Of a DNA stretch of 64,000 nucleotides, positions 51,901 to 59,974 are shown in pieces. The stretch spans positions 375,064 through 439,063 of the forward strand of contig CAZSSH010000009.1 of assembly GCA_964609825.1 (NCBI GenBank). The letters run 5' to 3'. Every line of letters starts with the position of its first letter. The stretch's first letter is position 1. This DNA is from CAZSSH01 sp964609825 (GTDB lineage Bacteria; Verrucomicrobiota; Lentisphaeria; Victivallales; Victivallaceae). Made by a program: the position numbers and the translations under genes. Under the pieces are notes generated by a model. It was not told the DNA's origin. It did not search any database and saw only the letters and a program-made list of their open reading frames with translations.

Positions 51901-52243
51901 GTACAACGGCAATCTCAAACTTGAGTTGGGAGGGAGCAACATCTCGACCATCCAGCTGGAGAAAATCGAGCAGTACGTCGATTTGTCCGGGAGCTCGATG
52001 AGTAAAATGCGGCCGATTTTAACCTCGCTCCGGAGTTTCAACTGCCGCAAACTCTCCGTTAATATCGTCGAAGCCGATGAGAATAATTACCGCTTGACTA
52101 TCAACGCATTCGGACGCCCCACCGGCTCGTTGATCCCGGAGGACAAGGCGGAGAAGTTTCGCCGCATCGGCGCCGAGGATCTGGTTATCTCCGAGGACTT
52201 TGAGATCAACTGCAACTATTTGATCCCCAAAATCAAGCGCTGA
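48950..52243 (+). CDS. Large AsmA/YdbH-like envelope protein
   Basis: The 1097-residue protein has one N-terminal transmembrane helix (14-34) and is otherwise a long run of amphipathic beta-strands with no repeats of known catalytic motifs. This is the pattern of AsmA-like bridge proteins (TamB, YhdP, YdbH) that span the periplasm and carry phospholipids to the outer membrane. The C-terminal block GRASGKIEYNGNLKLELGG and the following SGSSMSKMRPILTSL fit YdbH-type proteins best. Family assignment is from overall form, not a unique motif. It overlaps the upstream gene by 4 bp and is followed by priA after 35 bp containing a GC-rich hairpin. Confidence 0.7.
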   Translation: MSWLTYQLKHARAFLFAVIIIVGIGALLYSYFLTGRTVRREIKSYIESVEGVKVGKIQEISAVRLDLYDVEYSIDHQKIASAESLRLKLQTPELGGVPELKSVNITNLAVYDIKALIVNVLPQMVAANAGVSVNAIGDWYCPDENKQLKKYNFSLRFNEGEPGKYNFSLNLPDPGIHLNGEYDGKSGDMRLQLNGKISGEILKNAGIRTPIHMDLPGYLTYDGIVKINLRTFEFTAPLVLDGTFLHQASINGDFFQIMPGGKFHFNWRGPNKKWTIKFPDAEVVKPYAITLGSLTVSGNGSDPDLDFVIESIPPVGELIGRIRLNGKFNRDTGEWEFFQSESSNKTNKWNYKNQFAIVDSIWKSPRISGSGKRGQGEVNYSFIFDEFNLFVGEDSVPFKADNGDISGVCKFNFEDNGETRIEVAGEINTSKLEWPDPQCLWNSTKCQIRYSLHRDLEDKNWLLDLEPFLATVNMVGGSLPKIRLENISGKLSTQLRADNFGRWPDSIGGLIVASRANLVNSPLGVGSFSDIKLAAQADLAESGKVKELDFSLSAGPGNLKFGDFVLQTERVEGDGKLDREQLAGDNFSAVFDVSEPRSKFWGFDFANSDASCKVTSSLRKQDITPENFLIEWSFPMGSFKSSALSGSFGQAGVHLAVKNNLIDTVEGAVEFIEFTQLDYKKQLLKWTMALDRFNFKFANQGHEQTGQCELLNGNLQVTNNDQKLFNLKGMELKIPLRFPDFTKSEIGTWKIEKIDSNIDLFDSAGGNIYLRDRLFFTGQVHSGYFQPQQFKLTGDLNYQNEHFVLSNRLDMPKTKMNQPFALSMLNDLGQEVMVNGIVGVNINNMVDHENIQWDCRLGLENADISGKNFGIENASGDLVFADPGNVNVKSEARLKFGKFNYRDTHGINGELLARYPHFDECDLISLSGTIWQGKVSLANPINFRKGVNQYDLALNLNNIVLDDFLRSLGLPQALVSGRASGKIEYNGNLKLELGGSNISTIQLEKIEQYVDLSGSSMSKMRPILTSLRSFNCRKLSVNIVEADENNYRLTINAFGRPTGSLIPEDKAEKFRRIGAEDLVISEDFEINCNYLIPKIKR

Positions 52244-52278
52244 TTTGGGCGGCTCCGCCCGGGAAGGATTGTTCGGCA

Positions 52279-54513
52279 ATGAAATTTGCCCAGGTCATCA
52301 TCAATGTGTCGCTTGACCGTGCCTATGATTACATCGTGCCGGAGGAGTTGCAAACGTTTATCAAAGTTGGCAGTCAGGTCATCGTCCCTTTTGGCCGCTC
52401 GGCGTTTCGCGAGGGGTATGTAGTGTCGACCTCCGACGAGTCGAGTTACGACTCGGACAAGCTCAAAGCAATCACCCAACTGTGCTCCCACGGCGCGCAC
52501 ATTCCCGACCAACTGGTCAAGCTCGGCAACTGGATCGCCGATTATTATTGCTGCAGCTTTGAGCAGGCGGTGCGCTCATTGCTCCCCGCCGCCGTACGCA
52601 CCGGCAAAATCAAAAAAAAGACCCGCAAAGTCTACTCTCTTTTTGATGCGGTAGCGGCGGAGAAATTCATTGCCGGTCATCATGAGCAAAAACGGCAGGT
52701 GGGCCGGCTTGCCATTTTGAAGCACCTGTTGACCCAGAGCGGCGGGCTCCCTTTGGAGGAAATGGTTTACAATATTGAGAATTTCTCCGAAAACGCGCTC
52801 AAAAATCTGGTCAAAGAGGGACTTGTCAGCTGTCAGCTGGAGACCGTCCGGCGCGACCCGTTACTTGCCGGTCACGTGTTGGCCACCAAACCGATGACAC
52901 CATCGCCGGATCAGGCCAAGGCATTGGCGAAGATTGAGGAAATGCTGGACGGCAAAACCTCGTCGCATGTCATGCTCCTTTTCGGCGTTACCAACAGCGG
53001 CAAGACCGAGGTTTATTTGCAAGCCATTGCCAAAACGATGGCGCGGCAAAAGAGCGCGATTGTGCTGGTGCCTGAGATTTCCTTGACCCCGCAGACGGTT
53101 CGGCGGTTCCGTGCGCGGTTCGGCGACCGCCTGAGCGTGCTGCACAGCCGCCTCACCGACGCCGAGCGTTTTGAGGAGTGGAGCAAGATCAACGAGGGCG
53201 AGGTCGATATCGTGGTCGGTGCGCGCTCGGCGTTGTTTGCCCCGTTGCGCAACTTGGGGCTGATCATCGTCGACGAGGAACACGAAGGGTGTTACAAGCA
53301 GGCGGAGGCGCCGCGCTACTCGGCGCGCGATGTTGCCGTCATGCGCGGCAAGTTGGAAAGCGCCGTCGTCGTTTTGGGCTCCGCGACTCCGTCAGCGGAG
53401 AGTTATTACAATGCCGTCTCGGGAAAATACCTGTTGGCCGAGATGGCACATCAGGTGGAAGACAAGCTTCCGCCGGTGATTCGCATCATTGATCAACATT
53501 TGTGCAAAAATGACGCCAATCAGGGGAGTTTCTTTTCCCCGCCTCTCGTGGAGGCGGTATATGACCGGCTGCGCCGCAGCGAGCAAGTCATCCTGTTTCT
53601 CAACCGCCGCGGCTTTGCCCGGGTGATGATCTGTCACGATTGCGGCTTTGAGGCCAAGTGCCCGGATTGCTCGGTCAACTATACGTATTCGCGGGCCAAT
53701 GAGCTCTTGAGCTGCCACTTGTGCGGCGCGGTGATTGAGGCCCCGCGCGTCTGCCCGGTTTGCGGATCGGAGAGCATCAAATACGTCGGCGTCGGCACCG
53801 AAAAAGTGGAAGCCGCCGCCGTTAAACTCTTTGCGGGCGCGCGGATCGGGCGCATGGACTCGGATGTGATGCGCAAAGCCGAGGATTACGAGCGCGTACT
53901 CAATGATTTCAAGATTAAAAAGCTCGACATTTTGATCGGGACCCAGATGATAGCCAAAGGGTTGCATTTTCCGGGGGTGACGCTGGTCGGCTTGATCAAT
54001 GCCGATCTGGGGCTAAAGATGCCCGACTTTCGCGCTCCCGAGCGGACATTTCAGCTGATTACGCAAGTGGCGGGCCGGGCCGGCCGCGGGGACATCCGGG
54101 GCGAAGTTTTGATCCAGACCTACAACCCTGAGGACGAAACCATTGTGTATGCGGCCAAGCAGGACTTTATCGGCTTTCAGACATTTGATCTGGAGATCCG
54201 CAAACTGTTGCACTATCCCCCTTACACTCACTTGATGGCCATCCATTTTCGCGGTGCGGACGAAAACAAGGTGGTCGAGTATGCCGCTTATTTTGCTGAC
54301 GAATTGCGCAAATATGCGCATGAGGAGGTCAAGATCGCCGGGCCCACCAAGGCTCCCATCGAGCGGATCAAGGGAAAATACCGCTATCTGCTCATCATTC
54401 GCGGCAACCGGATCAAAAATTTGCGGCAGGCGGCCAAGGCGCTGATTTTTCACCACGTCGTCCCCAAAGACGTCGAAGTCTACGCCGATGTCGACGCCCA
54501 GGCGCTGCTGTAA
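52279..54513 (+). CDS. priA: Primosomal replication protein N' (PriA helicase)
   Basis: PriA reloads the replisome at stalled forks. The 744-residue protein has the N-terminal 3'-DNA-binding domain (1-110). The helicase core has GVTNSGKTEVYLQAI (Walker A), VDEEHEGCYKQ (DEEH box) and the C-terminal half GTQMIAKGLHFPGVTLVG. The zinc-binding insert supplies eight cysteines (CHDCGFEAKCPDC and CHLCG ... CPVCG). All hallmark elements are intact. AAGGA lies 11 bp before the ATG. It is convergent with the LOG-family gene, whose stop is only 2 bp away. Confidence 0.97.
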   Translation: MKFAQVIINVSLDRAYDYIVPEELQTFIKVGSQVIVPFGRSAFREGYVVSTSDESSYDSDKLKAITQLCSHGAHIPDQLVKLGNWIADYYCCSFEQAVRSLLPAAVRTGKIKKKTRKVYSLFDAVAAEKFIAGHHEQKRQVGRLAILKHLLTQSGGLPLEEMVYNIENFSENALKNLVKEGLVSCQLETVRRDPLLAGHVLATKPMTPSPDQAKALAKIEEMLDGKTSSHVMLLFGVTNSGKTEVYLQAIAKTMARQKSAIVLVPEISLTPQTVRRFRARFGDRLSVLHSRLTDAERFEEWSKINEGEVDIVVGARSALFAPLRNLGLIIVDEEHEGCYKQAEAPRYSARDVAVMRGKLESAVVVLGSATPSAESYYNAVSGKYLLAEMAHQVEDKLPPVIRIIDQHLCKNDANQGSFFSPPLVEAVYDRLRRSEQVILFLNRRGFARVMICHDCGFEAKCPDCSVNYTYSRANELLSCHLCGAVIEAPRVCPVCGSESIKYVGVGTEKVEAAAVKLFAGARIGRMDSDVMRKAEDYERVLNDFKIKKLDILIGTQMIAKGLHFPGVTLVGLINADLGLKMPDFRAPERTFQLITQVAGRAGRGDIRGEVLIQTYNPEDETIVYAAKQDFIGFQTFDLEIRKLLHYPPYTHLMAIHFRGADENKVVEYAAYFADELRKYAHEEVKIAGPTKAPIERIKGKYRYLLIIRGNRIKNLRQAAKALIFHHVVPKDVEVYADVDAQALL

Positions 54514-54515
54514 AT

Positions 54516-55211
54516 TTACTCCATCGGCTTGACGGTGCCGCGGGCGCCGAAGAGGTGGCATTGTTTGAGGTAGCTCACGGCCGCCTCGGCATTGTCGGCA
54601 ATGTGAAAGAGCTCAATGTCCTCGGGGGAAATCAAGTGATTGGTCACCATCTGGTTTTGAAACCACTCGACCAGCCCCGACCAGAATTCTTTGCCGACAA
54701 AAATAATCGGGATACGGTTGATCTTGGAAGTTTGCACCATTGTCAGCACTTCGGAGAGCTCGTCGATCGTACCGAAACCGCCCGGAAAGGCGATGACCGC
54801 GGTCGCGTATTTGAGGAAGCATACCTTGCGGACAAAAAAGTAGTGAAACGACAGACTGTCGGTCTGAAATTGGTTGGGGTGCTGCTCCATCGGGAGCTCG
54901 ATATTGAGCCCGATGGATTTTCCTTCGGCCTCAAAAGCGCCCTGGTTGGCGGCATTCATAATCCCGTTGCCGCCGCCGGTGATGACGCCGTAATTGGCCT
55001 TGACCAGCAATTCTCCCAACTTTTTAGCCTCGTCATACTCCGGAGTCCCCGGTTTGGTGCGGGCGGAACCAAAGACCGCCACCAGATTGTCAGGTTGGCG
55101 GCTCATGTACTCAAACGACTCGACAAACTCGGACATAATGCGCAAAATCCGCCACGAGTCCATCGGGATGAAATCACAGTTATTATGAATATTGGTCCGG
55201 TACTTTTCCAT
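54516..55211 (-). CDS. LOG-family (TIGR00730) Rossmann-fold protein
   Basis: ATG 55211 has GGAG 9 bp upstream and was preferred to longer in-frame starts. The 231-residue protein has FGSARTKPGTPEY, GVITGGGNGIMNAANQGAFE and the signature FPGGFGTIDELSEVL (PGGxGTxxE), with the Arg and Glu used by LOG-type phosphoribohydrolases. Such enzymes split cytokinin or nucleoside 5'-monophosphates into base and ribose phosphate, and bacterial members also act on purine nucleotides. The physiological substrate here is not known. It is monocistronic. Confidence 0.92.
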   Translation of the reverse strand: MEKYRTNIHNNCDFIPMDSWRILRIMSEFVESFEYMSRQPDNLVAVFGSARTKPGTPEYDEAKKLGELLVKANYGVITGGGNGIMNAANQGAFEAEGKSIGLNIELPMEQHPNQFQTDSLSFHYFFVRKVCFLKYATAVIAFPGGFGTIDELSEVLTMVQTSKINRIPIIFVGKEFWSGLVEWFQNQMVTNHLISPEDIELFHIADNAEAAVSYLKQCHLFGARGTVKPME

Positions 55212-55457
55212 ATTTTTCTCCATATAAGGTCGTCTGCTTTTGCTTATTGCAATATAGCGGCGAAACCGCGCTTTTACAATTGCCGCCACAAAAAAAATAC
55301 AGAAAAACCGCAAATCCCGTAAAAAAAACCGGTTTTTTTTGAGTTTGAGCTGGATAAAACGGTTATGGGTAATTTTTATTGCCGCCAAATCGGGGATTCC
55401 GAGTCAATAAAATACTTTATTTTATTAGTAATAAATAATATGCCGGTCATCCCGGAT
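55212..55457. other. Gene-free AT-rich stretch with a perfect A8CCGGT8 palindrome
   Basis: No gene is seen between the LOG gene and the promoter at 55458. A perfect 20-bp palindrome made of A8, CCGG and T8 lies at 55321-55340. As RNA it could form a weak stem ending in T8 on either strand; as DNA it could be a binding site. Confidence 0.4.
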
Positions 55458-55486
55458 TTGAAATTCGACGATAAAAAGGTTATATT
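55458..55486 (+). promoter_or_regulatory. Promoter of the secreted protein gene at 55514
   Basis: TTGAAA (55458-55463) and TATATT (55481-55486) are separated by 17 bp; AGGAGG follows at 55500-55505. Confidence 0.65.
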
Positions 55487-55513
55487 ACCCGGATAGCAAA
55501 GGAGGTTTTTGCA

Positions 55514-56518
55514 ATGAAATTATGGAAAAATTGTGGTCGTTTGTTTCTGACTTTTTTATGCATGGGGCCGGTGTGGTGTCCGGCCGAAAGTCAGAGAGAA
55601 ATGGGGAATTTGTTACAAAAATCGGTCGATTACTCGACCCAAACCGCGTTTTTGGGCCAAGGGCCGGTGGACGGTGTCGAGTTGCCGCTTGACTCGGTGC
55701 TTTACGGCGCCAACGGCAAAGTGCGCTTTGAGTATACCGGTAAGGTGCGCAAGCGCAAACATGTGCTGATTTCGGACTTTGAGGCTCAAAACGAAGCCTT
55801 GTGGCTTGAAGACGAGTCGGCGCAAACGCCGACGGCGGTGATCGTCTCCGATGCTCCCGGGTATTGGAACTGGATGTTTACCGTCAAAGCGATGCGCCAA
55901 AAAGATCGCTTGGATCAGGCGGCCTACTCACTTGCCGACGGTGAATATGACGGCAAACCGTGCTATGAGCTCACGGCGCAGTATCCGGTCGGCGACGCGG
56001 TGATTGCGACGGCTCCCGCCTGGCACTTTAATGTCCTCAACATTCGTCAGTTTGCCGACCGTGACGGCAAATTGCTGGCGGGCAATCTTGCGCCCGAGGT
56101 TTATGCCGCCGCGCCCGAGCTGTTTCGCAGCAATTATTTTGCCACGATCAAGCTTTTGATTGACAAGACACCCGGAAAACCGTTTATCTATGCCTTTACG
56201 GCCGATAACCCGGCCGGTGTCCGTGTCGGTTTCGGCTCCTGGGGCAAGGTGGAGTTTCCGGCCGCGCTCGATGCCGGTAAGTTTGCCGCGCCCGCCGGTG
56301 CGTCTGTGACCAAGGTCACCGGCCGCGATGAATTCCGGCAGGCTTATGTCAAAGCGCATTTGCCCGATTTTGACCGGCCGCCGATGCTGTTTCCGCAGCT
56401 TTGGGACTATTTTTGGACCTCGCCGGGCGGCAAATGGCGTCTGGTCGGGCTGCTTGCCGCGATTGGCGCAATCGCAACGGTGATCCGGTATAAAACCCGG
56501 CGGCCGTGCCGCGTATAA
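55514..56518 (+). CDS. Exported membrane-anchored protein of unknown function
   Basis: The 334-residue protein has a signal peptide (1-25) and a C-terminal transmembrane helix (about 305-323) followed by a basic tail (RYKTRR), so the main domain faces the periplasm. The mature part (30-295) shows VELPLDSVLYGANGKVRFEY, EYDGKPCYELTAQYP and WHFNVLNIRQFADRDGKL. This phrasing recalls LolA/LolB-like or outer-membrane lipoprotein-sorting folds, but I cannot assign it. An AGGAGG ribosome-binding site lies 8 bp upstream, and the gene has its own promoter and terminator. Confidence 0.78.
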   Translation: MKLWKNCGRLFLTFLCMGPVWCPAESQREMGNLLQKSVDYSTQTAFLGQGPVDGVELPLDSVLYGANGKVRFEYTGKVRKRKHVLISDFEAQNEALWLEDESAQTPTAVIVSDAPGYWNWMFTVKAMRQKDRLDQAAYSLADGEYDGKPCYELTAQYPVGDAVIATAPAWHFNVLNIRQFADRDGKLLAGNLAPEVYAAAPELFRSNYFATIKLLIDKTPGKPFIYAFTADNPAGVRVGFGSWGKVEFPAALDAGKFAAPAGASVTKVTGRDEFRQAYVKAHLPDFDRPPMLFPQLWDYFWTSPGGKWRLVGLLAAIGAIATVIRYKTRRPCRV

Positions 56519-56538
56519 TATTTTTTCCCACACCACAT

Positions 56539-56577
56539 AATACCGCAAAGGAATTGATCTTTTGCGGTATTTTTTTT
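56539..56577 (+). terminator. Intrinsic terminator after the gene at 55514
   Basis: AATACCGCAAA (56539-56549) pairs perfectly with TTTGCGGTATT (56561-56571), an 11-bp stem with an 11-nt loop and a T8 tract (56570-56577). Confidence 0.9.
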
Positions 56578-56608
56578 GACAATTAATCAATATTTTTCGA
56601 TTTTGCTA

Positions 56609-56662
56609 TTGACAAATCGCTCCATCTTTGCTATAATAAATAAGGATACTCTCTGAGAGAGT
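56609..56662 (+). promoter_or_regulatory. Full-consensus promoter with palindromic operator
   Basis: TTGACA (56609-56614) and TATAAT (56632-56637), both perfect, are separated by 17 bp. The 15-bp palindrome ACTCTCTGAGAGAGT (56648-56662) follows at about +5 and is a good operator for the GntR-type regulator encoded directly downstream. Such a strong promoter would need tight repression. Confidence 0.8.
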
Positions 56663-56680
56663 GAGATGGTAAGGGAAAAT

Positions 56681-57724
56681 ATGATTCAGGCAATGTCAAA
56701 AAGTGAATACGTCAAACAAAGGCTGATTGCGGAAATCCGCAACGGGAAATTCCGGCCCGGCTCCGCCTTGCCGTCGATTGAGTTTATGGCATTTGATTTT
56801 AAAGTGAGTAAAAATACGGTATCGCTGGCATTGGCATCGTTGCGAGATTTGGGGATTGTTGAGCTCACGCAAGGAAAACCGACGATGGTGACCGGTTTTT
56901 TGCACAGTTTTCATATCGAAGTGATCGCTTACGGAGTAATTCCGCTGCAGCACAATGATTTTTGGGGTGAGATGTGGCGGGGCATCTGCGATGTGGCGTC
57001 GATGTACGATAATGTGGTAGTTGATCAGCGCCACATCGACTCGACTTTTTTGCCTGATTTGAGCGAACCCCCGGAGTATTTGCGCGACAATGGCGGGGTG
57101 ATCTTGCTGGGGACGACGCGTCATGAGTATATCGAGCACTTGCGTAAGTACAACATCCCATTTATTTTGGTGCACGAAAAAGTTAATGATAAGACCGTGC
57201 CGACCATTTATCCTGCGTTTGAAAAAGTGATGAGCGAGGCAGTCGGCCGTTTTGTCGAGCAGGGTGCCAAGCGTATCGGTTATCTCGGCAATCAAAACCT
57301 TCATTGCGGGATTGATATGTATAAATTGGAGTGTTTTAAAAAAGCATTGAGTGATTATGGTCTTGTTTGTGATAAAAACCTGATTGCCCATTCCGAGCAT
57401 TTGCTCAATCTGGCATACGGTTATACCAAGGAATATCTCGAAGTTAACCCGGAGCTGCCCGACGGTTTATTGCTTGGCTCAGATACATTGCTTTTGGGGG
57501 CCTTTAAAGCCTTTAAGGATGCCGGAGTGCGTGTCCCCGAGGACCTTAAGGTAATCTCCTGTGACAATCTTGACTGGGGCAATTATGTGACGCCGGCGGT
57601 GGATACGATTGAGCTTTTTCGTTACGAAATGGGCAAATCTGCGGCAACCCGGATGGTCGAGCGTTTATTGGAGCACAAACCGTTGAAAAGTGAAATCATC
57701 GATCCCGTTTTTATAAAAAAATAA
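56681..57724 (+). CDS. GntR-HTH / LacI-sensor hybrid regulator
   Basis: ATG 56681 has AAGGG 6 bp upstream; the in-frame ATG at 56666 does not. The 347-residue protein combines a GntR-type winged helix (about 8-75; KQRLIAEIRNGKFRPGSALP, FKVSKNTVSLALASLRDLGI) with a LacI-like sugar-binding sensor domain (85-347; NGGVILLGTTRHEYIEHL; GAKRIGYLGNQN; PEDLKVISCDNLDWGNYVTP). This is the AraR-like architecture found in sugar regulators. It heads a locus with a pseudopilin and two glycosidase-type genes, and it probably represses its own promoter through the palindrome at 56648. The inducing sugar is unknown. Confidence 0.92.
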   Translation: MIQAMSKSEYVKQRLIAEIRNGKFRPGSALPSIEFMAFDFKVSKNTVSLALASLRDLGIVELTQGKPTMVTGFLHSFHIEVIAYGVIPLQHNDFWGEMWRGICDVASMYDNVVVDQRHIDSTFLPDLSEPPEYLRDNGGVILLGTTRHEYIEHLRKYNIPFILVHEKVNDKTVPTIYPAFEKVMSEAVGRFVEQGAKRIGYLGNQNLHCGIDMYKLECFKKALSDYGLVCDKNLIAHSEHLLNLAYGYTKEYLEVNPELPDGLLLGSDTLLLGAFKAFKDAGVRVPEDLKVISCDNLDWGNYVTPAVDTIELFRYEMGKSAATRMVERLLEHKPLKSEIIDPVFIKK

Positions 57725-57744
57725 CCAACCGGAGGAAAAGAAAA

Positions 57745-58452
57745 ATGAGAAGAGTGAATTTTACATTGATCGAGCTTTTGGTCGTGATTGCCATCATCGC
57801 AATTTTGGCATCAATGCTGTTGCCAGCCTTAAATCAGGCACGGGCCAAAGCGCGTGACATCAAGTGCACCAATAATGTCAAACAGTTGGTATTCGGATGT
57901 TTGCAGTATGCCGATGACAACAAGGGGCAAGGCCCGCGGCATAACGGTTATACTGCCACCAACCCCAATTACCTCAAATGGCAATCGGCGATTTTGCCGT
58001 ATCTCTACTCTGGGATGCTGAAAAGCAATGACCCCGACTCCTTTATGCCGTTTGCCGACGCCACTATGACTACCCGCAAAATGTACGGTGTATTTATCTG
58101 CCCGTCCAATAACGAAAATATCTTTACCAAAGCTTTTTTGCTCAACAATCATTACGGAATCAATTACTTTGTTTCGACCGGGGCAAATACCACCGACCGG
58201 TTGTTGGGAAGCTATTACAAAAAAATCAAGACTCCAAGCAAGCGCTTTTTGATTACGGATAAATCGCAGCCGCTGGCGACCGGCTCCGATGACCCGTACA
58301 TCGAGCAGACATCCAAAATCGGCTGGCGGCATTTAAACAACAATGGCGCGATTTTCGGGATGATTGACGGTCACGTCGAGGGGATGAAAAAAGTTAAAGT
58401 GCCGACTGCCGGGTACTATGTGTACTTTTGGGGTCAGGCTTGCGGCAACTAG
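57745..58452 (+). CDS. Prepilin-like (pseudopilin) protein of the DGHV type
   Basis: The 235-residue protein begins MRRVNFTLIELLVVIAIIAI, a prepilin signal with the Glu5 of the mature form; Asn replaces the usual Gly before the cleavage site. A membrane helix is followed by a soluble head. The C-terminal block RHLNNNGAIFGMIDGHVEG is the family's His...DGHV signature. GGAGG precedes the ATG. It sits 20 bp after the GntR/LacI regulator and 22 bp before the DUF4832 gene, so it belongs to the sugar operon and not to a pilus cluster. Confidence 0.93.
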   Translation: MRRVNFTLIELLVVIAIIAILASMLLPALNQARAKARDIKCTNNVKQLVFGCLQYADDNKGQGPRHNGYTATNPNYLKWQSAILPYLYSGMLKSNDPDSFMPFADATMTTRKMYGVFICPSNNENIFTKAFLLNNHYGINYFVSTGANTTDRLLGSYYKKIKTPSKRFLITDKSQPLATGSDDPYIEQTSKIGWRHLNNNGAIFGMIDGHVEGMKKVKVPTAGYYVYFWGQACGN

Positions 58453-58474
58453 AAGAATTCATTAGAGAAATAAT

Positions 58475-59974
58475 ATGAAGATGCGAGTAATCCGGCCGAC
58501 GCCGACCAATGATGTATTGTTAAACCCCGACAGCGGTTATCTGTTGATCCAGCGCGGGCACAATAAGGTAAAATATACGGACTTAACCGGCAGCGAGTGG
58601 TTTCTCAAGGACGGTTTGGCCGACAAGATTACCATTGATGTGCCTTGGTGTCTCGTGGAGCCGCGCGAGGGCGAATTTTGCTGGGAGCACAAAGAGTTTG
58701 AGGGCTGTTTTGAATCGTGGATCAAGGCCGGATTCAAGGTAGCCCTGGAGGTTCGCAGCATGAGTACGCGCGGCACTCTTTATGACGACGGCGTCCCCCA
58801 GTGGGTGTTTGACGCCGGCGCCAAATACATTGACGAAAAAAGCGAGTACAGCGATGAAATTTTGCGCTACCCGGTTTATTGGGATGATATCTATTTGGAA
58901 AAAGTCGGCAATTTGGTCGAAGCTTTCGGCAAACGCTACAACCAAAACGATGCCGTTGAGTTTGTGATGCCGGGCCACGTCGGGCGCTGGGGCGAGATGC
59001 ACATCTCCGAGCATACGCCGATCCGGCCGTGGATCGAGGCCGGGTTTAATTTTGACAATTATTTTAAAGCGATGAAATTTCAGACCGAGGCTTACAAACG
59101 CGCGTTTCCCGGCAAACCGATTTTTCAGGAGCTCAGCAACCCGTCGTACAACAATTTTGACGAAGCGTTGGGCAAAGGGCCCATGTCGATCATCCAAGCG
59201 CGCGAAATTGTCCCCTATCTGGTCGAAAACAACATCAATTTAAAGTGCAACAGCATCGGGGCCAACTGGGACGGCCGCGGTACGGATTTTTACTCCGAGG
59301 GTTGGTTCAACGCCTATGCTGAGAGCTTTTACCACAAAGTAAAAATCTGTATCGAAAACATTGCCACCTTTCACGCTCCCAACGAACTCCCGACCATTGC
59401 AACGTGTCATGCCACTTATACCAACCACGGCAGCGAGCGTCAGGGCTTGGCCGAGTGTCAGATCGACACCATCAACAATGATTATTTCCGCCCCTTTGAG
59501 CGGCACGACCCGTTGAGCAAGTGGTATTATGTTAAAAATACCGAGAAACACCCGGAGGTCCGCCATGAGAGCTTGAAACAATCCGCCCGGATTGCCGGTT
59601 ACCGCTTTTTTCCGTCGGAGATCCGATTCCCGCAGACGGTCGAGTCGGGTAAAGAGTTTTATATTGACTCTTGGTGGAAGAACTTAGGGTCGGTGATGGC
59701 GTACGAGGATTTCTCAATCGTTTACGCTTTGAGTGATCAAAACGGTCGAATTGTCTTTGAGCAGAGCGTGAAGCCGATCATCCCGACCTCCAGTCTGGGG
59801 TGGGACGGCGGCCGCACGGTCGAGGAACGGGCGTTTCTCTCGGTGACCGGCGTCAAGCCGGGCGAATATATGCTGATGCTCAAGATGCGCGGCAAGCATG
59901 GTGCGATCAAGCTTCCGTTGTTTTCCCCCGATGCCAACTTTAATTATCCGATTGCCCCCATGGAGGTCAAATGA
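58475..59974 (+). CDS. DUF4832-type putative glycoside hydrolase
   Basis: The 499-residue protein lacks a signal peptide. The N-terminal two-thirds look like a TIM barrel (WCLVEPREGEFCWEHKEFEG is the usual start of the GH-A-like fold; VMPGHVGRWGEMH and PIFQELSNPSYNN are candidate acidic positions). Residues 365-499 match the DUF4832 beta-domain (IAGYRFFPSEIRFPQ; WWKNLGSVMAYEDFSIVYAL). Activity is unproven, but this pair of domains is often found in carbohydrate loci. Its stop overlaps the start of the large GH42-like gene by 4 bp, so the two are translationally coupled and probably act on one glycan. Confidence 0.82.
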   Translation: MKMRVIRPTPTNDVLLNPDSGYLLIQRGHNKVKYTDLTGSEWFLKDGLADKITIDVPWCLVEPREGEFCWEHKEFEGCFESWIKAGFKVALEVRSMSTRGTLYDDGVPQWVFDAGAKYIDEKSEYSDEILRYPVYWDDIYLEKVGNLVEAFGKRYNQNDAVEFVMPGHVGRWGEMHISEHTPIRPWIEAGFNFDNYFKAMKFQTEAYKRAFPGKPIFQELSNPSYNNFDEALGKGPMSIIQAREIVPYLVENNINLKCNSIGANWDGRGTDFYSEGWFNAYAESFYHKVKICIENIATFHAPNELPTIATCHATYTNHGSERQGLAECQIDTINNDYFRPFERHDPLSKWYYVKNTEKHPEVRHESLKQSARIAGYRFFPSEIRFPQTVESGKEFYIDSWWKNLGSVMAYEDFSIVYALSDQNGRIVFEQSVKPIIPTSSLGWDGGRTVEERAFLSVTGVKPGEYMLMLKMRGKHGAIKLPLFSPDANFNYPIAPMEVK

